A stretch of 64,000 bases of DNA from the NCBI RefSeq assembly GCF_030409555.1, contig NZ_JAUFPU010000001.1, positions 62,001 to 126,000 of the forward strand, written 5' to 3'. The position numbers and the translations under genes were made by a program. The notes under the pieces were generated by a model, which searched no databases, was not told the origin of the DNA, and saw only the letters and a list, made by a program, of their open reading frames with translations. The stretch is from Chitinimonas viridis (lineage in GTDB: Bacteria; Pseudomonadota; Gammaproteobacteria; Burkholderiales; Chitinimonadaceae). Below are positions 1-7,986 of this stretch, piece by piece (positions within the stretch are counted from its first letter, which is position 1; the number at the start of each line of letters is the position of its first letter).

Positions 1-34
1 TCGCTTTTTTTCGTCCTTCATCAGGAGCCATACC

Positions 35-1795
35 ATGCAAAGCCATACCCCCTACCCACCCTATCGTAGCCACGCCGCCGGCAGCCTGCGTCTTGCCAAC
101 CTGGATCAACAGGTGCGGCTGGCCGGCTTTCTCAATGGCAAGCGCTCGCATGGCCGAGTACTGTTCCTCGATCTGCGCGACAGCAGTGGCCGGGTACAGG
201 TGGTGGTCGATGCCCAGCACCCGCAGTTCGATGAACTGGAGCACCTGCCGATGGAGAGCACGCTATACCTCGTCGGCACCCTGGTCGCGCGCAGCCCCGC
301 CACCCGCAACAACAGCCTGCCTACGGGCGAGGTGGAGGTCGTCCTGCAAAGCGCCCATATCGTCAGCCGTGCCGCACCGCTGCCCACGCCGCTCAGCGAC
401 TTCGCCCGTGCCGACGAGCGACTGCGCCTCAGCTACCGCTACCTGGACCTGCGCCGACCCGACATGCTGGAACGCCTACGGGTACGCACTGCCGTCATCG
501 ATGCCTGCCGCAGCGCCATGAAGGCCGAGGGCTTTCTTGAAATCCAGACCCCCTTGCTCACTGCATCCAGCCCCGAGGGCGCCCGCGACTTCCTGGTGCC
601 GTCGCGCGTGCACCCCGGCAAGTTCTACGCCCTGCCCCAGGCCCCCCAGCAGTTCAAGCAGCTGCTGATGGCTGCCGGGGTGGATCGCTACTTCCAGGTT
701 GCACCCTGCTTTCGCGATGAAGCCTCCCGCGCCGACCGATCGCCAGGCGAGTTCTACCAGCTCGACTTCGAAATGGCCTGGACCCACCAGGAAGAAGTTT
801 TCAGCGTCATGGAGCGGGTGCTGCCCCAGGTCTTCCTGGCTGGCGACGCAGCGGCCCGCATCACCCCCGGCCCCTGGCCGCGCATCCCCTACCGCGAGGC
901 TATGGCCCGCTATGGCTGCGACAAGCCCGACCTGCGCTACCCATGGACAGCCGAGACCGCCGAGGACTGGCTGCAGCAGCACGCCCCACAACTCCTGCCG
1001 GCAGGCAGTGTAGCCCGCGTCCTTGCCGTCGCAGAAAGCGCCAGCCAGACGCGTGGCTGGGGCCAGCGCATCGCCAGCGAAGCCGCTTGTGATGGTGTGA
1101 CGGTGATACATGGCGTACGCAAGGAGGACGGTTGGGGCGGCGGGCTATGGAAGCAACTGCCCGCCACCGCCCCCATGCAACTGGCGGGCGCGGCCACACT
1201 GCCCGATGGCGCCCAGCTGTGGCTGCTGATCGGCCAAGAGGCAGCCGTCGCCCAGGCCGTTCGCGTCCTGCGCCAGGCCTTGATGCCGCTGCTGCCTGTA
1301 GACCCGCACGACTACCGCTTCGCCTGGGTGGTGGACTTCCCCATGTACGAGCTGGATGAACACGGCAAGGTGGGCTTTTGCCACAACCCCTTCTCCATGC
1401 CCCATGGCGGCATGGCAGCCCTGCGCGGGCAAGACCCGCTCAGCATCACGGCCCAGCAATACGATATCGTGGTCAACGGCATAGAACTCTGCTCAGGCGC
1501 CATCCGCAACCATGAGCCCGAGACCCTGATCGAGGCCTTCAGGCTGGCCGGCTATCAGCGTGCACAGGTAGAACAGGAATTCGGCGGCATGCTGGCTGCC
1601 TTCCGCCACGGTGTACCGCCGCACGGCGGTGCCGCACCAGGCATAGACCGCATGGTGATGCTGCTGACGCAGAGCAGCACCCTGCGCGAAGTCGTGGCCT
1701 TCCCGCTGGCAGCCAACGGCGAAGACCTGCTGATGCATGCGCCGGCTGCCATACCCGCAGCCCGGTGGCGCGAGCTGGGCCTGCGCCCTGGCTAG
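35..1795 (+). CDS. aspS: aspartyl-tRNA synthetase, alphaproteobacterial-type sequence
   Basis: Class II aminoacyl-tRNA synthetase that charges tRNA with aspartate in the cytoplasm (586 aa). An N-terminal OB-fold anticodon domain spans about residues 20-115. The flipping-loop block SPEGARDFLVPSR is near 178-190, motif 2 (FRDEASRADR) near 226-235, a bacterial GAD-type insertion follows, and motif 3 (GGAAPGIDRM) is near 531-540. An AGGAG sequence lies upstream of the ATG. Several details (RADRSPGEFYQLD, HNPFSMPHGG, ELCSGAIRNH, GEDLLMHAP) resemble, from memory, AspRS of Alphaproteobacteria rather than the usual beta/gamma form (RADRQPEFTQ). It could therefore be a transferred or additional copy. 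Whether it is discriminating for tRNA-Asp cannot be judged here. Confidence 0.92.
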   Translation: MQSHTPYPPYRSHAAGSLRLANLDQQVRLAGFLNGKRSHGRVLFLDLRDSSGRVQVVVDAQHPQFDELEHLPMESTLYLVGTLVARSPATRNNSLPTGEVEVVLQSAHIVSRAAPLPTPLSDFARADERLRLSYRYLDLRRPDMLERLRVRTAVIDACRSAMKAEGFLEIQTPLLTASSPEGARDFLVPSRVHPGKFYALPQAPQQFKQLLMAAGVDRYFQVAPCFRDEASRADRSPGEFYQLDFEMAWTHQEEVFSVMERVLPQVFLAGDAAARITPGPWPRIPYREAMARYGCDKPDLRYPWTAETAEDWLQQHAPQLLPAGSVARVLAVAESASQTRGWGQRIASEAACDGVTVIHGVRKEDGWGGGLWKQLPATAPMQLAGAATLPDGAQLWLLIGQEAAVAQAVRVLRQALMPLLPVDPHDYRFAWVVDFPMYELDEHGKVGFCHNPFSMPHGGMAALRGQDPLSITAQQYDIVVNGIELCSGAIRNHEPETLIEAFRLAGYQRAQVEQEFGGMLAAFRHGVPPHGGAAPGIDRMVMLLTQSSTLREVVAFPLAANGEDLLMHAPAAIPAARWRELGLRPG

Positions 1796-1803
1796 GCGCC
1801 TAC

Positions 1804-1845
1804 TCACGATTTTTTCACCCCAGCGCTGGGGCGAAAAAATCGTGA
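1804..1845. terminator. near-perfect 42-bp palindrome, probable bidirectional terminator
   Basis: The arms TCACGATTTTTTC and GAAAAAATCGTGA enclose a second palindrome, CCCCAGCGCTGGGG. It lies between the convergent aspS and cytochrome c genes, with T-rich tracts within the stem on both strands. A close relative sits at 54871-54916 after another plus-strand gene. Confidence 0.7.
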
Positions 1846-1858
1846 ACTGGCTCTACCC

Positions 1859-1882
1859 GGTAGCCTGCTACAGCAGGCTACC
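1859..1882 (-). terminator. perfect hairpin after the cytochrome c operon
   Basis: A perfect inverted repeat (GGTAGCCTGCT/AGCAGGCTACC, 2-nt loop) lies 3 bases beyond the minus-strand cytochrome c stop codon. There is no clear T-tract, so it may stabilise the mRNA 3' end or act together with the adjacent palindrome. Confidence 0.5.
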
Positions 1883-1884
1883 GC

Positions 1885-2430
1885 TCAAAAACCGGCCGCC
1901 TCGGCTTGGCCCAGATAGTAGTCCGCCGGTGCCAGATCCAGCGGCTCGCCAGGGACATTGCCATCCAGGAAATACAGACGGCCATTCTTGATGCCGATGT
2001 AGACGTTGGTGGTCGAGTAATAGCGGTAGTAGTAGCCGTCATACACGGCTGACTTGGCCTTGGCGGGTGCCAGCAGTTCCGGGTAGGCCGTTTCGCCCCA
2101 ATCAAAGGTGCGGTCGGCATCGGTGGTCGACGGCTTGCCCAGGAAGGTGGCGATATTGGCCAGGTCGGTATCGGTCAACGGTGCCAAATGGCGCATCTGC
2201 ACCTGGCTGTTGATGGCATGGCGGATATTGGCCGGCGCGTCGGTGCCGGCCAATACCGAGGGATTGCTCAACTGATCGGGTGGCATGCCGTGGCAAACCA
2301 GGCAGTTGTTCAGGTAGAGCGAGCGCCCTTTGTCCACGCTGCCTGCGACGGCAGGCAGCGCCAGGCCGGCCAGCACACCGGCCAGCAAGGCCGTACTCAG
2401 CAGGGGTGTCGTCATGCGCTGCTGTTTCAC
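1885..2430 (-). CDS. exported monoheme cytochrome c
   Basis: Periplasmic c-type cytochrome of 181 aa. A hydrophobic signal peptide (residues about 8-29, ending ALPAVAG) precedes one heme site, CLVCH (43-47); Met79 is a plausible axial ligand. The C-terminal 80 residues are Tyr-rich (GYYYRYYS) and not typical of small cytochromes c. It starts with GTG, whose GTGA overlaps the TGA of the upstream DUF1501 gene, indicating translational coupling; an ATG five codons later is an alternative. As the last gene of the DUF1800-DUF1501-cytochrome operon it may accept electrons for, or act beside, these exported proteins. That role is inference. Confidence 0.85.
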   Translation of the reverse strand: MKQQRMTTPLLSTALLAGVLAGLALPAVAGSVDKGRSLYLNNCLVCHGMPPDQLSNPSVLAGTDAPANIRHAINSQVQMRHLAPLTDTDLANIATFLGKPSTTDADRTFDWGETAYPELLAPAKAKSAVYDGYYYRYYSTTNVYIGIKNGRLYFLDGNVPGEPLDLAPADYYLGQAEAAGF

Positions 2431-3788
2431 AGAAAGCCCATATGGGTTTGGTTGAAGCGCGACAGATAAGGCAATACCGTGGTCAACTCACTATCGGCCA
2501 CACCAAACCATCTGGCAAAGGTGGCAGCGTACTGGTCTATCGAGGTGGTGGGCAGCCAGCGGCCGGCACCATCGATATCATCCGGCCCCTTGAGTGCCAG
2601 GGTAGGGAAGGCACCATAGAAGTCGCCGCCCTTGACCGCACCACCGAGCACCATGTGATGGTTGCCCCAGGCGTGATCGCTGCCTGCGCCGGAAGCGGGT
2701 CGCAGCGTGCGGGAGAAGTCTGAGCTGGTGAAGGCAGTCACCTGGTTGGCCAGGCCCAAACCCTCCATGGCCTTGTAAAAGGCCGCCAGGCTGTTGCCCA
2801 GCTGCGCAAACAAGCCTTCCTGCGCGCTGATCTGGTTGCTATGGGTATCGAAGCCGCCCAGTTGCACAAAGAATATCTGCCGCGACAGCCCTATGGTTGC
2901 CCTCGCCTCGATCAGCTTGGCCACCGCCAGCAGCTGCGCATTGAAGTTGCCGGTGAGGCCAGTGAAATGGGTGGCCACCCCGGCCGCGGCGTTGTTGATG
3001 ATCGGACTGATGATGGCGGCGCTATTGAGTGCCGTACCCAGGGCATTGTTGGCGGCAGCGGCCAGGATATTGTTGCGGTCCATGCCCAGCAGTGCAGCAA
3101 TCCCCTCGGTACGGGCCTTGGCCGAAGCCGACGTGCCGGTGCCGCTGAGGCCAAAGTTCCCGCTGGCAGGCGAAACCAGAGGCGAAGTCCGCCGGCCCAC
3201 ACCAAACAGGGTGGAGCCCGACAGCGATATCAGCGAAGGAATAGTCACCCCGCCGTTCAGGCCCAGCGCGGCATCGGCCAGACGGCCGCCCCAGCCGGTA
3301 CGCCCGACTTCTTCTGATTCTGCGGTCTGCCACTGCGCCTGTTGATCGGAATGGGAGAACAGGCTGTAGGGGCGATTGCGGTTGGCCTTGTATTCGGCCA
3401 TGGTCAGCGGCGCCACCAGTGAGCCGACATTGCACTGTACCGCCAGCTTGCCCTGCTGCCACATCGGCAGCAAGGCCGAGAGTGCCGGGTGCAGGCCAAA
3501 CTCGCGGCCGGGCTGGGACTTGGGCGCGCCCAGAGACAGCAGAGCGGCATTTGGCGTGTCGCTGGTCTTGGGCAAGGCCAGGCCGCCGCGCACGGTGGCA
3601 TAGGCAGTGTACTCATCGGTATTTAGCGGGACGATCAGGTTGTTACCGTCGTTGCCACCATTGAGAAAGACGCAAACCAAGGCCTTGTAGTCGCTGGCCG
3701 GGGCGGCCAGCGCCTTCATCCAGCCAAATCCACTGGCCGAGGCCGCCAGCATGGCAGCGCGCATCAGGTCACGGCGGGTCATATTCAT
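2427..3788 (-). CDS. DUF1501 family exported protein
   Basis: 453 aa protein of the DUF1501 family (sulfatase/alkaline-phosphatase-like fold, function unknown). The N-terminus has a twin-arginine-like start (TRRDLMRAAMLAASASG), so Tat export is likely. Family-typical blocks include VFLNGGNDGNNLIVPL near residues 40-55, QLGGFDTHSNQ near 318-328 and SDFSRTLRP near 356-364. It begins one base after the stop of the DUF1800 gene and overlaps the cytochrome c gene by 4 bases, so all three are one operon. DUF1800 and DUF1501 genes are frequent partners in many bacteria; their biochemical role is not established. Confidence 0.9.
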   Translation of the reverse strand: MNMTRRDLMRAAMLAASASGFGWMKALAAPASDYKALVCVFLNGGNDGNNLIVPLNTDEYTAYATVRGGLALPKTSDTPNAALLSLGAPKSQPGREFGLHPALSALLPMWQQGKLAVQCNVGSLVAPLTMAEYKANRNRPYSLFSHSDQQAQWQTAESEEVGRTGWGGRLADAALGLNGGVTIPSLISLSGSTLFGVGRRTSPLVSPASGNFGLSGTGTSASAKARTEGIAALLGMDRNNILAAAANNALGTALNSAAIISPIINNAAAGVATHFTGLTGNFNAQLLAVAKLIEARATIGLSRQIFFVQLGGFDTHSNQISAQEGLFAQLGNSLAAFYKAMEGLGLANQVTAFTSSDFSRTLRPASGAGSDHAWGNHHMVLGGAVKGGDFYGAFPTLALKGPDDIDGAGRWLPTTSIDQYAATFARWFGVADSELTTVLPYLSRFNQTHMGFL

Positions 3789-3789
3789 G

Positions 3790-5790
3790 TCAGCGCTCCA
3801 CTTGGAAAGCAGTTGAGGCGGCCGTCAGATAGATAGCCGTGCGGGTGCGTACCAGCGGGTCGGTGCCGGCAGCCGTCACCTGCTTGACCAGCAGGTCGCG
3901 CATGGTGGGCTGCATGGTGCCGTGCAACAGCAGCACATTGAGCCTGTCCACCAGCTTGGCGGGGTCGCCCGCCAGCGCAACCAGCGGGCTCAGGTCGAAC
4001 GAGGTGCCGGTGGCGCCCACCACCGTCGTGTCGGGCTTGCCGGGGGTGATCACATTGCCGGTGGCGGTGGCAGAGACCACCATGCTGTACAGATGGTTTA
4101 CCCGGGCAATGGCGGTGTTGGTGTTGTAGATGCCGAACTGGGGGGCTTCGGTCCCATCCACCAGCGCATAATCAGCCGGGTAGTAGTTGAATACCGAGGG
4201 GGAGTTGAACACGTTCTGTTCCAGGCTACGGTTCTGGCCTATCAGCCAGACACCGTCACTCTGCCCGCCCAGTGCCCGCAACAGCTGGGTACCCACCAGT
4301 ACCGGCTCCCGCAGATGGCCGTAGTTGACCTCGCTACGCATGCCGCCACGGGCTTCCGGGTCCAGCAGGATGGCACGCACGACGGCCTTCAGATCACCGC
4401 GCACCCCCTGGCCATTGTTGGCGAAGGCATCAGACACGCGGGCGACATAGGCCGGGCTGGGGTTGCTGGTCACCAGGTGCTGTATCAGCTGCTTGCCGAT
4501 AAAGGGACCAACATTGGGATGCAGGAACAGATTGTCCAAGGCATCGGCCAGGTCTTTCTCCGGCGTTTGCCCGGCCGGCAATACATAGCCATTGAACAGG
4601 GCCTTGCTGCTGTTCTCGTGATTGGTGGCCACGGCCACCATGGGGCCCAGGTAATAGCTGGGGTTGTACTTGGCCGGCGCCGCACCGGGTTTTACCGGGT
4701 AGGTCCAGCCAGTCAGGATCAGGGCAAACTTGCGTACCATCTCCTCATCGTAGCTGGGGACGGGCAGGCCGTTGCCGTCCCGCACCACTGTGCCATCCTG
4801 ATTCAACTGGTACAGGCCGATGGTGAACAACTGCAGCAGTTCGCGGGCGTAGTTCTCATTGGCCTGTTGCGATGCTGACGATGGTTTGCCGTTGTTGACC
4901 ATGTCCAGGTAACGCCCCATGGCCGGGCTCAGCGTCACCTGAGTCATGATGTCCCGGAAGTTGCCAAAGGCATTGTCCACCAAGATGTTCTGATAGGGCG
5001 CATAGCTGTACGCCATGTTGATCTCGTTACCCGAGACCACCAATATCTGCGACAACGCAAACGCTACCCGCTGGCGCAGTTGATCCGGCGCAGTCAGGGC
5101 GTTTTTGTAGAACGTGGTCTGCAGCGGGAACAGGCTGTATTTATCGCGGCCACAGATGTTGTCGCACTCCGCCGGGCGCGAGGACGGGGTTTCCGGCAGA
5201 TTGGGATAGCGGCTTGCCGGCAGTGCAAACTGGGCATTGATCCAGGCCGCCAGGCCCAGCTGCTTGACGTTGGCGATTTCTGCCTCGGTCGCGCCAAACG
5301 TAGCCTGCTTGAGAAAACGCGCTGCATCGGCGTCTGCCATGCTGCTGCAGGGCAGCGGAGTGGTACGGGGCCATAGTGCCGGTACCTGGTAGATGGACCG
5401 GTAGGTCATCTCGCCCACCATGGCATCCAGGGTGCGGCCATAGCCGGCAAATACCTGGGCACACTCGATAGCGGCCACATCCAGATTGCTCAGTACCGGG
5501 ACGGCGGTATTCGCCAACGGGCCAGTGCGGTAGGCAGGAAAGCCCATGGTGGAGGGCACCCAACCGGTAGGCCCCAGTACCAGCCAGTCGTTCTGCACCA
5601 GGGCAGCGACGTAGATGCCCCCAGCAGCGCCTTTGTCCTGCGGCGCCGGCTCGACAGTTGCCGACAGCGTCAGGTTGGCCGGCGAGCCGGTATAGCTACC
5701 CTTGGCTTCAAACTGGCCCAGCTTACCCGCAGCATGGCAAGTACCCAACAGTATCAATGCCACACCGCATCGTATCCATCCTGTATTCAT
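3790..5790 (-). CDS. DUF1800 family exported protein
   Basis: 666 aa protein of the DUF1800 family with an N-terminal signal peptide (MNTGWIRCGVALILLGTCHA). The first 140 residues form an extra domain; the DUF1800 core begins near DADAARFLKQATFGATEAEI. Family hallmarks include NFRDIMTQVTLSPAMGRYLD, ENYARELLQLFTIGL and a later GxHLREPV-like block. The ATG at 5790 is preceded by GGAGG; the longer GTG start at 5802 would sit on that ribosome-binding site, so the shorter form is preferred. First gene of a three-gene operon with DUF1501 and cytochrome c. Function unknown. Confidence 0.9.
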   Translation of the reverse strand: MNTGWIRCGVALILLGTCHAAGKLGQFEAKGSYTGSPANLTLSATVEPAPQDKGAAGGIYVAALVQNDWLVLGPTGWVPSTMGFPAYRTGPLANTAVPVLSNLDVAAIECAQVFAGYGRTLDAMVGEMTYRSIYQVPALWPRTTPLPCSSMADADAARFLKQATFGATEAEIANVKQLGLAAWINAQFALPASRYPNLPETPSSRPAECDNICGRDKYSLFPLQTTFYKNALTAPDQLRQRVAFALSQILVVSGNEINMAYSYAPYQNILVDNAFGNFRDIMTQVTLSPAMGRYLDMVNNGKPSSASQQANENYARELLQLFTIGLYQLNQDGTVVRDGNGLPVPSYDEEMVRKFALILTGWTYPVKPGAAPAKYNPSYYLGPMVAVATNHENSSKALFNGYVLPAGQTPEKDLADALDNLFLHPNVGPFIGKQLIQHLVTSNPSPAYVARVSDAFANNGQGVRGDLKAVVRAILLDPEARGGMRSEVNYGHLREPVLVGTQLLRALGGQSDGVWLIGQNRSLEQNVFNSPSVFNYYPADYALVDGTEAPQFGIYNTNTAIARVNHLYSMVVSATATGNVITPGKPDTTVVGATGTSFDLSPLVALAGDPAKLVDRLNVLLLHGTMQPTMRDLLVKQVTAAGTDPLVRTRTAIYLTAASTAFQVER

Positions 5791-6078
5791 TGCTGCCTCC
5801 ACTGCGCCTTACGCAAGGTCCAATCCGAAACCACAGCCAATTTATGCCCCATTGGGGCGATGGCGACAGCGGAGATTGGTAAAAGTTTATGACAATGTGT
5901 TGATAATGCCTTCCAAGGCGCACTTATGACAAATGATTCTGTCGTTTCCAGACCACCGTCTGTCACCTGCCAGGCAGGCGTTTTTGGGCAGCCTTTATAG
6001 CGATGCATTAAATAAACTTGCTAAGTGTTTGATTTATACAGATAACTAAAGGCCCAGTTAGCCAAACGGGATAACGCC
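5791..6078. other. AT-richer divergent intergenic region
   Basis: About 290 bp between the minus-strand DUF1800 operon and the plus-strand parA-like gene. It is visibly richer in A+T than the neighbours, particularly 5880-6060, and must contain divergent promoters. A small palindrome, GCCCCATTGGGGC, lies near 5846-5858. No confident -35/-10 pair or gene is visible. Confidence 0.5.
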
Positions 6079-6948
6079 ATGGCTTGCCTTGCGGTTTTCA
6101 ATCAGAAAGGTGGTGTGGCAAAGACCACCACAGCCCTCAACCTGGCAGCGGCCCTGGCGCGTGCCGGCCACGCCACCTTGGCCATCGACCTGGACCCGCA
6201 AGGCCATCTGACCGCCCTGTCAGGTATCACGCCTACCGATTCCTCCAGCAGCATCTACGCCTTCTATCGCGACCACAGGCAGTTGGCTGATCTGCAGTTC
6301 GCCGTCGCGGGCAGGGGCAGCATCATTGCCGCGCACCTGGAGCTGGCCAAGGTCGATACCCAGTTCGGCAAGGGCCCCAATATCCTCAACCGCCTGCGGC
6401 TGGGCCTGCAGCGCGAGCATCTGCTCCATGGCAGCCAGCCGGTGGTGATCGATTGCTCGCCCATGCTGGGGGTATTGTCGCTATCGGCGATATTTGCGGC
6501 AGACCGGGTGCTGGTTCCGGTATCAGCCGACTACCTGGCCATGAAGAGCGCCATGCAGGTGGAAAAAACCCTTAATGCCCTGGCGCCTGTTCTGAAGCAG
6601 CGGATTGCCCGCTGCTATGTCATTACCCGGTTTGATGGCCGCCGCCGCATGTCCTGGGATATAGACCGTGCCATGCGCGAACACTTTGGCGCAGAAGTGT
6701 GCACCACCCGCATACACGAGAATGTGGCGCTGGCCGAGAGCCCCTATGCCAACCGCGATGTGTTTGCCCATGCACCGAATAGCCGGGGTGCCCAGGATTA
6801 CCAGGGGCTGTACGAGGAATTGCAGCTGCTGGGCTTTCTGCCAGCCCAGGCCACACCCAGCCTGGCGGTGCAAGACCCGCAGGCCCAGGCACTGCTAAGC
6901 CGGCTGCTGACCAAACCGGCCAAGGCCGTCAAGATAGCGGGGGCATGA
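6079..6948 (+). CDS. orphan ParA/MinD-type ATPase
   Basis: 289 aa P-loop ATPase of the ParA (AAA_31) type. A deviant Walker A box KGGVAKTT is at residues 10-17 with the signature lysine at 10, the A' region is IDLDPQGH near 36-43, and the Walker B-like block is VIDCSPML near 129-136. No parB-like gene or parS-like repeat is visible nearby, so a role in chromosome segregation is not supported by context. Orphan ParA proteins can position cellulose-synthesis, chemotaxis or pilus machines. The next gene is on the opposite strand, so it is monocistronic. Confidence 0.85.
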   Translation: MACLAVFNQKGGVAKTTTALNLAAALARAGHATLAIDLDPQGHLTALSGITPTDSSSSIYAFYRDHRQLADLQFAVAGRGSIIAAHLELAKVDTQFGKGPNILNRLRLGLQREHLLHGSQPVVIDCSPMLGVLSLSAIFAADRVLVPVSADYLAMKSAMQVEKTLNALAPVLKQRIARCYVITRFDGRRRMSWDIDRAMREHFGAEVCTTRIHENVALAESPYANRDVFAHAPNSRGAQDYQGLYEELQLLGFLPAQATPSLAVQDPQAQALLSRLLTKPAKAVKIAGA

Positions 6949-6964
6949 GGGCAGCAGCAGGCTG

Positions 6965-7186
6965 CTAGCGTGTATCGTCGCGCCCGATGATCAGCGAGAT
7001 GGCGCTTTCCAGATCCACCCCTTCACCGCGCGGCGTGTCATCCAGGGGCTTGGCTTCCAGTACCGTGGCGTGGTGATACATCTGCAGCAGCTTGGCCTCG
7101 GCATGGGTCAGGTCATGGGCCTGTATCACCAGGTTGTCCACCACGGCCCCGGTTTTGGTTCTGATGCGGAATCCAAATTTGAGCAT
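6965..7186 (-). CDS. small conserved hypothetical protein
   Basis: 73 aa protein beginning MLKFGFRIRTKTG. I do not recognise a family. It has an N-terminal beta-rich segment (FRIRTKTGAVVDNLVIQA) and a C-terminal acidic helix (GVDLESAISLIIG). No signal peptide or membrane segment is present. The start at 7186 follows a G-rich stretch (GGGGGCGGG). A longer frame to 7300 would overlap the neighbouring exonuclease gene and has a Cys/Arg-rich, non-protein-like extension, so the short form is preferred. Confidence 0.6.
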   Translation of the reverse strand: MLKFGFRIRTKTGAVVDNLVIQAHDLTHAEAKLLQMYHHATVLEAKPLDDTPRGEGVDLESAISLIIGRDDTR

Positions 7187-7241
7187 GCCCGCCCCCTGGC
7201 AGATTGAAAAGCCTACCGCCGAAACCCGCAGCATCGCTGCC

Positions 7242-7967
7242 CTAGCGGCGCTGTGCCTTCTCACGCAAGGCCTGGTACACCCGCAATGCCACATAGGCAT
7301 CGTTAGCTGCGTAGCGCTGCTGGCTGTCGTTCAGCTGGGGCGCCGCCCAGTTGGACATCTTGGCACTCTTGGACTTGCGATAGTGCTGGCCGAACAGGAT
7401 GGCCACTGCCTGCACCGCACCGATGGTATTGCGATACCCCTGCTTGCGGAACACGCTCACCAGATCATCTATCCCCTGGCAGTGTAGCTTGAGATTGGCC
7501 GCCATCTGAGCCTTGTCGGAGCGTAAATCAAAACCCACCTTGATGACCTTGGGCGACATCAGCAGCTCACGCAGGGCGGTCGGCACCTGGTTGTTGCGCA
7601 CCGGGAAAAGATACGCACACTCTGCCGTGGACAGCTGTATCAGGTGCGGGCCTTGCGATTGTTCGCCCTTGTTGAAGGTCGGCTTGGACTCGGTATCAAA
7701 TCCCACCACACCGGCAGCCTGCAACGCAGCGCAGGCGCTCGCAGCGCTGGCTTCGTCTTCCACCACTACGATAGCCTCCCGCTGCAGGCCGAGAAATTCG
7801 GGCATGGCCTGTATGGCAGCCTTGTCATAGGTGCGCAAGGGCGCTTGCGGCTTGTGCCTGGGTGGCTTGGCCACGGCAGCCGGCGCGGCCGTGGTGTAAG
7901 TTGTCGCTGGTGTCGGCAAGCCCAGCCAGCGTCGCAGGGTCTTGATCAGGGTACGGGGAGATCGCAT
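7242..7967 (-). CDS. DEDDy 3'-5' exonuclease (RNase D/WRN-like)
   Basis: 241 aa nuclease with the DEDDy exonuclease fold. Exo I is VGFDTES (D91, E93), Exo II is VGFDLRSD (D147) and Exo III is YAANDAY (Y219, D223), giving a complete acidic metal-binding set. No HRDC domain follows, unlike full-length RNase D, so this is the stand-alone '3'-5' exonuclease' form. A basic, proline-rich N-terminus (residues 1-50) precedes the domain. The start at 7967 leaves 19 bases after the metalloprotease stop; a longer frame would overlap that gene. RNA or DNA end trimming is the family role; the substrate is not known. Confidence 0.85.
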   Translation of the reverse strand: MRSPRTLIKTLRRWLGLPTPATTYTTAAPAAVAKPPRHKPQAPLRTYDKAAIQAMPEFLGLQREAIVVVEDEASAASACAALQAAGVVGFDTESKPTFNKGEQSQGPHLIQLSTAECAYLFPVRNNQVPTALRELLMSPKVIKVGFDLRSDKAQMAANLKLHCQGIDDLVSVFRKQGYRNTIGAVQAVAILFGQHYRKSKSAKMSNWAAPQLNDSQQRYAANDAYVALRVYQALREKAQRR

Positions 7968-7986
7968 ATTCAGTTTCAAGGATAAA

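Noticed and set aside
6079-6948. ParA gene as a sign of a plasmid origin or chromosome partition locus
   Set aside because: No parB, parS-like repeats, dnaA boxes or rep genes nearby.
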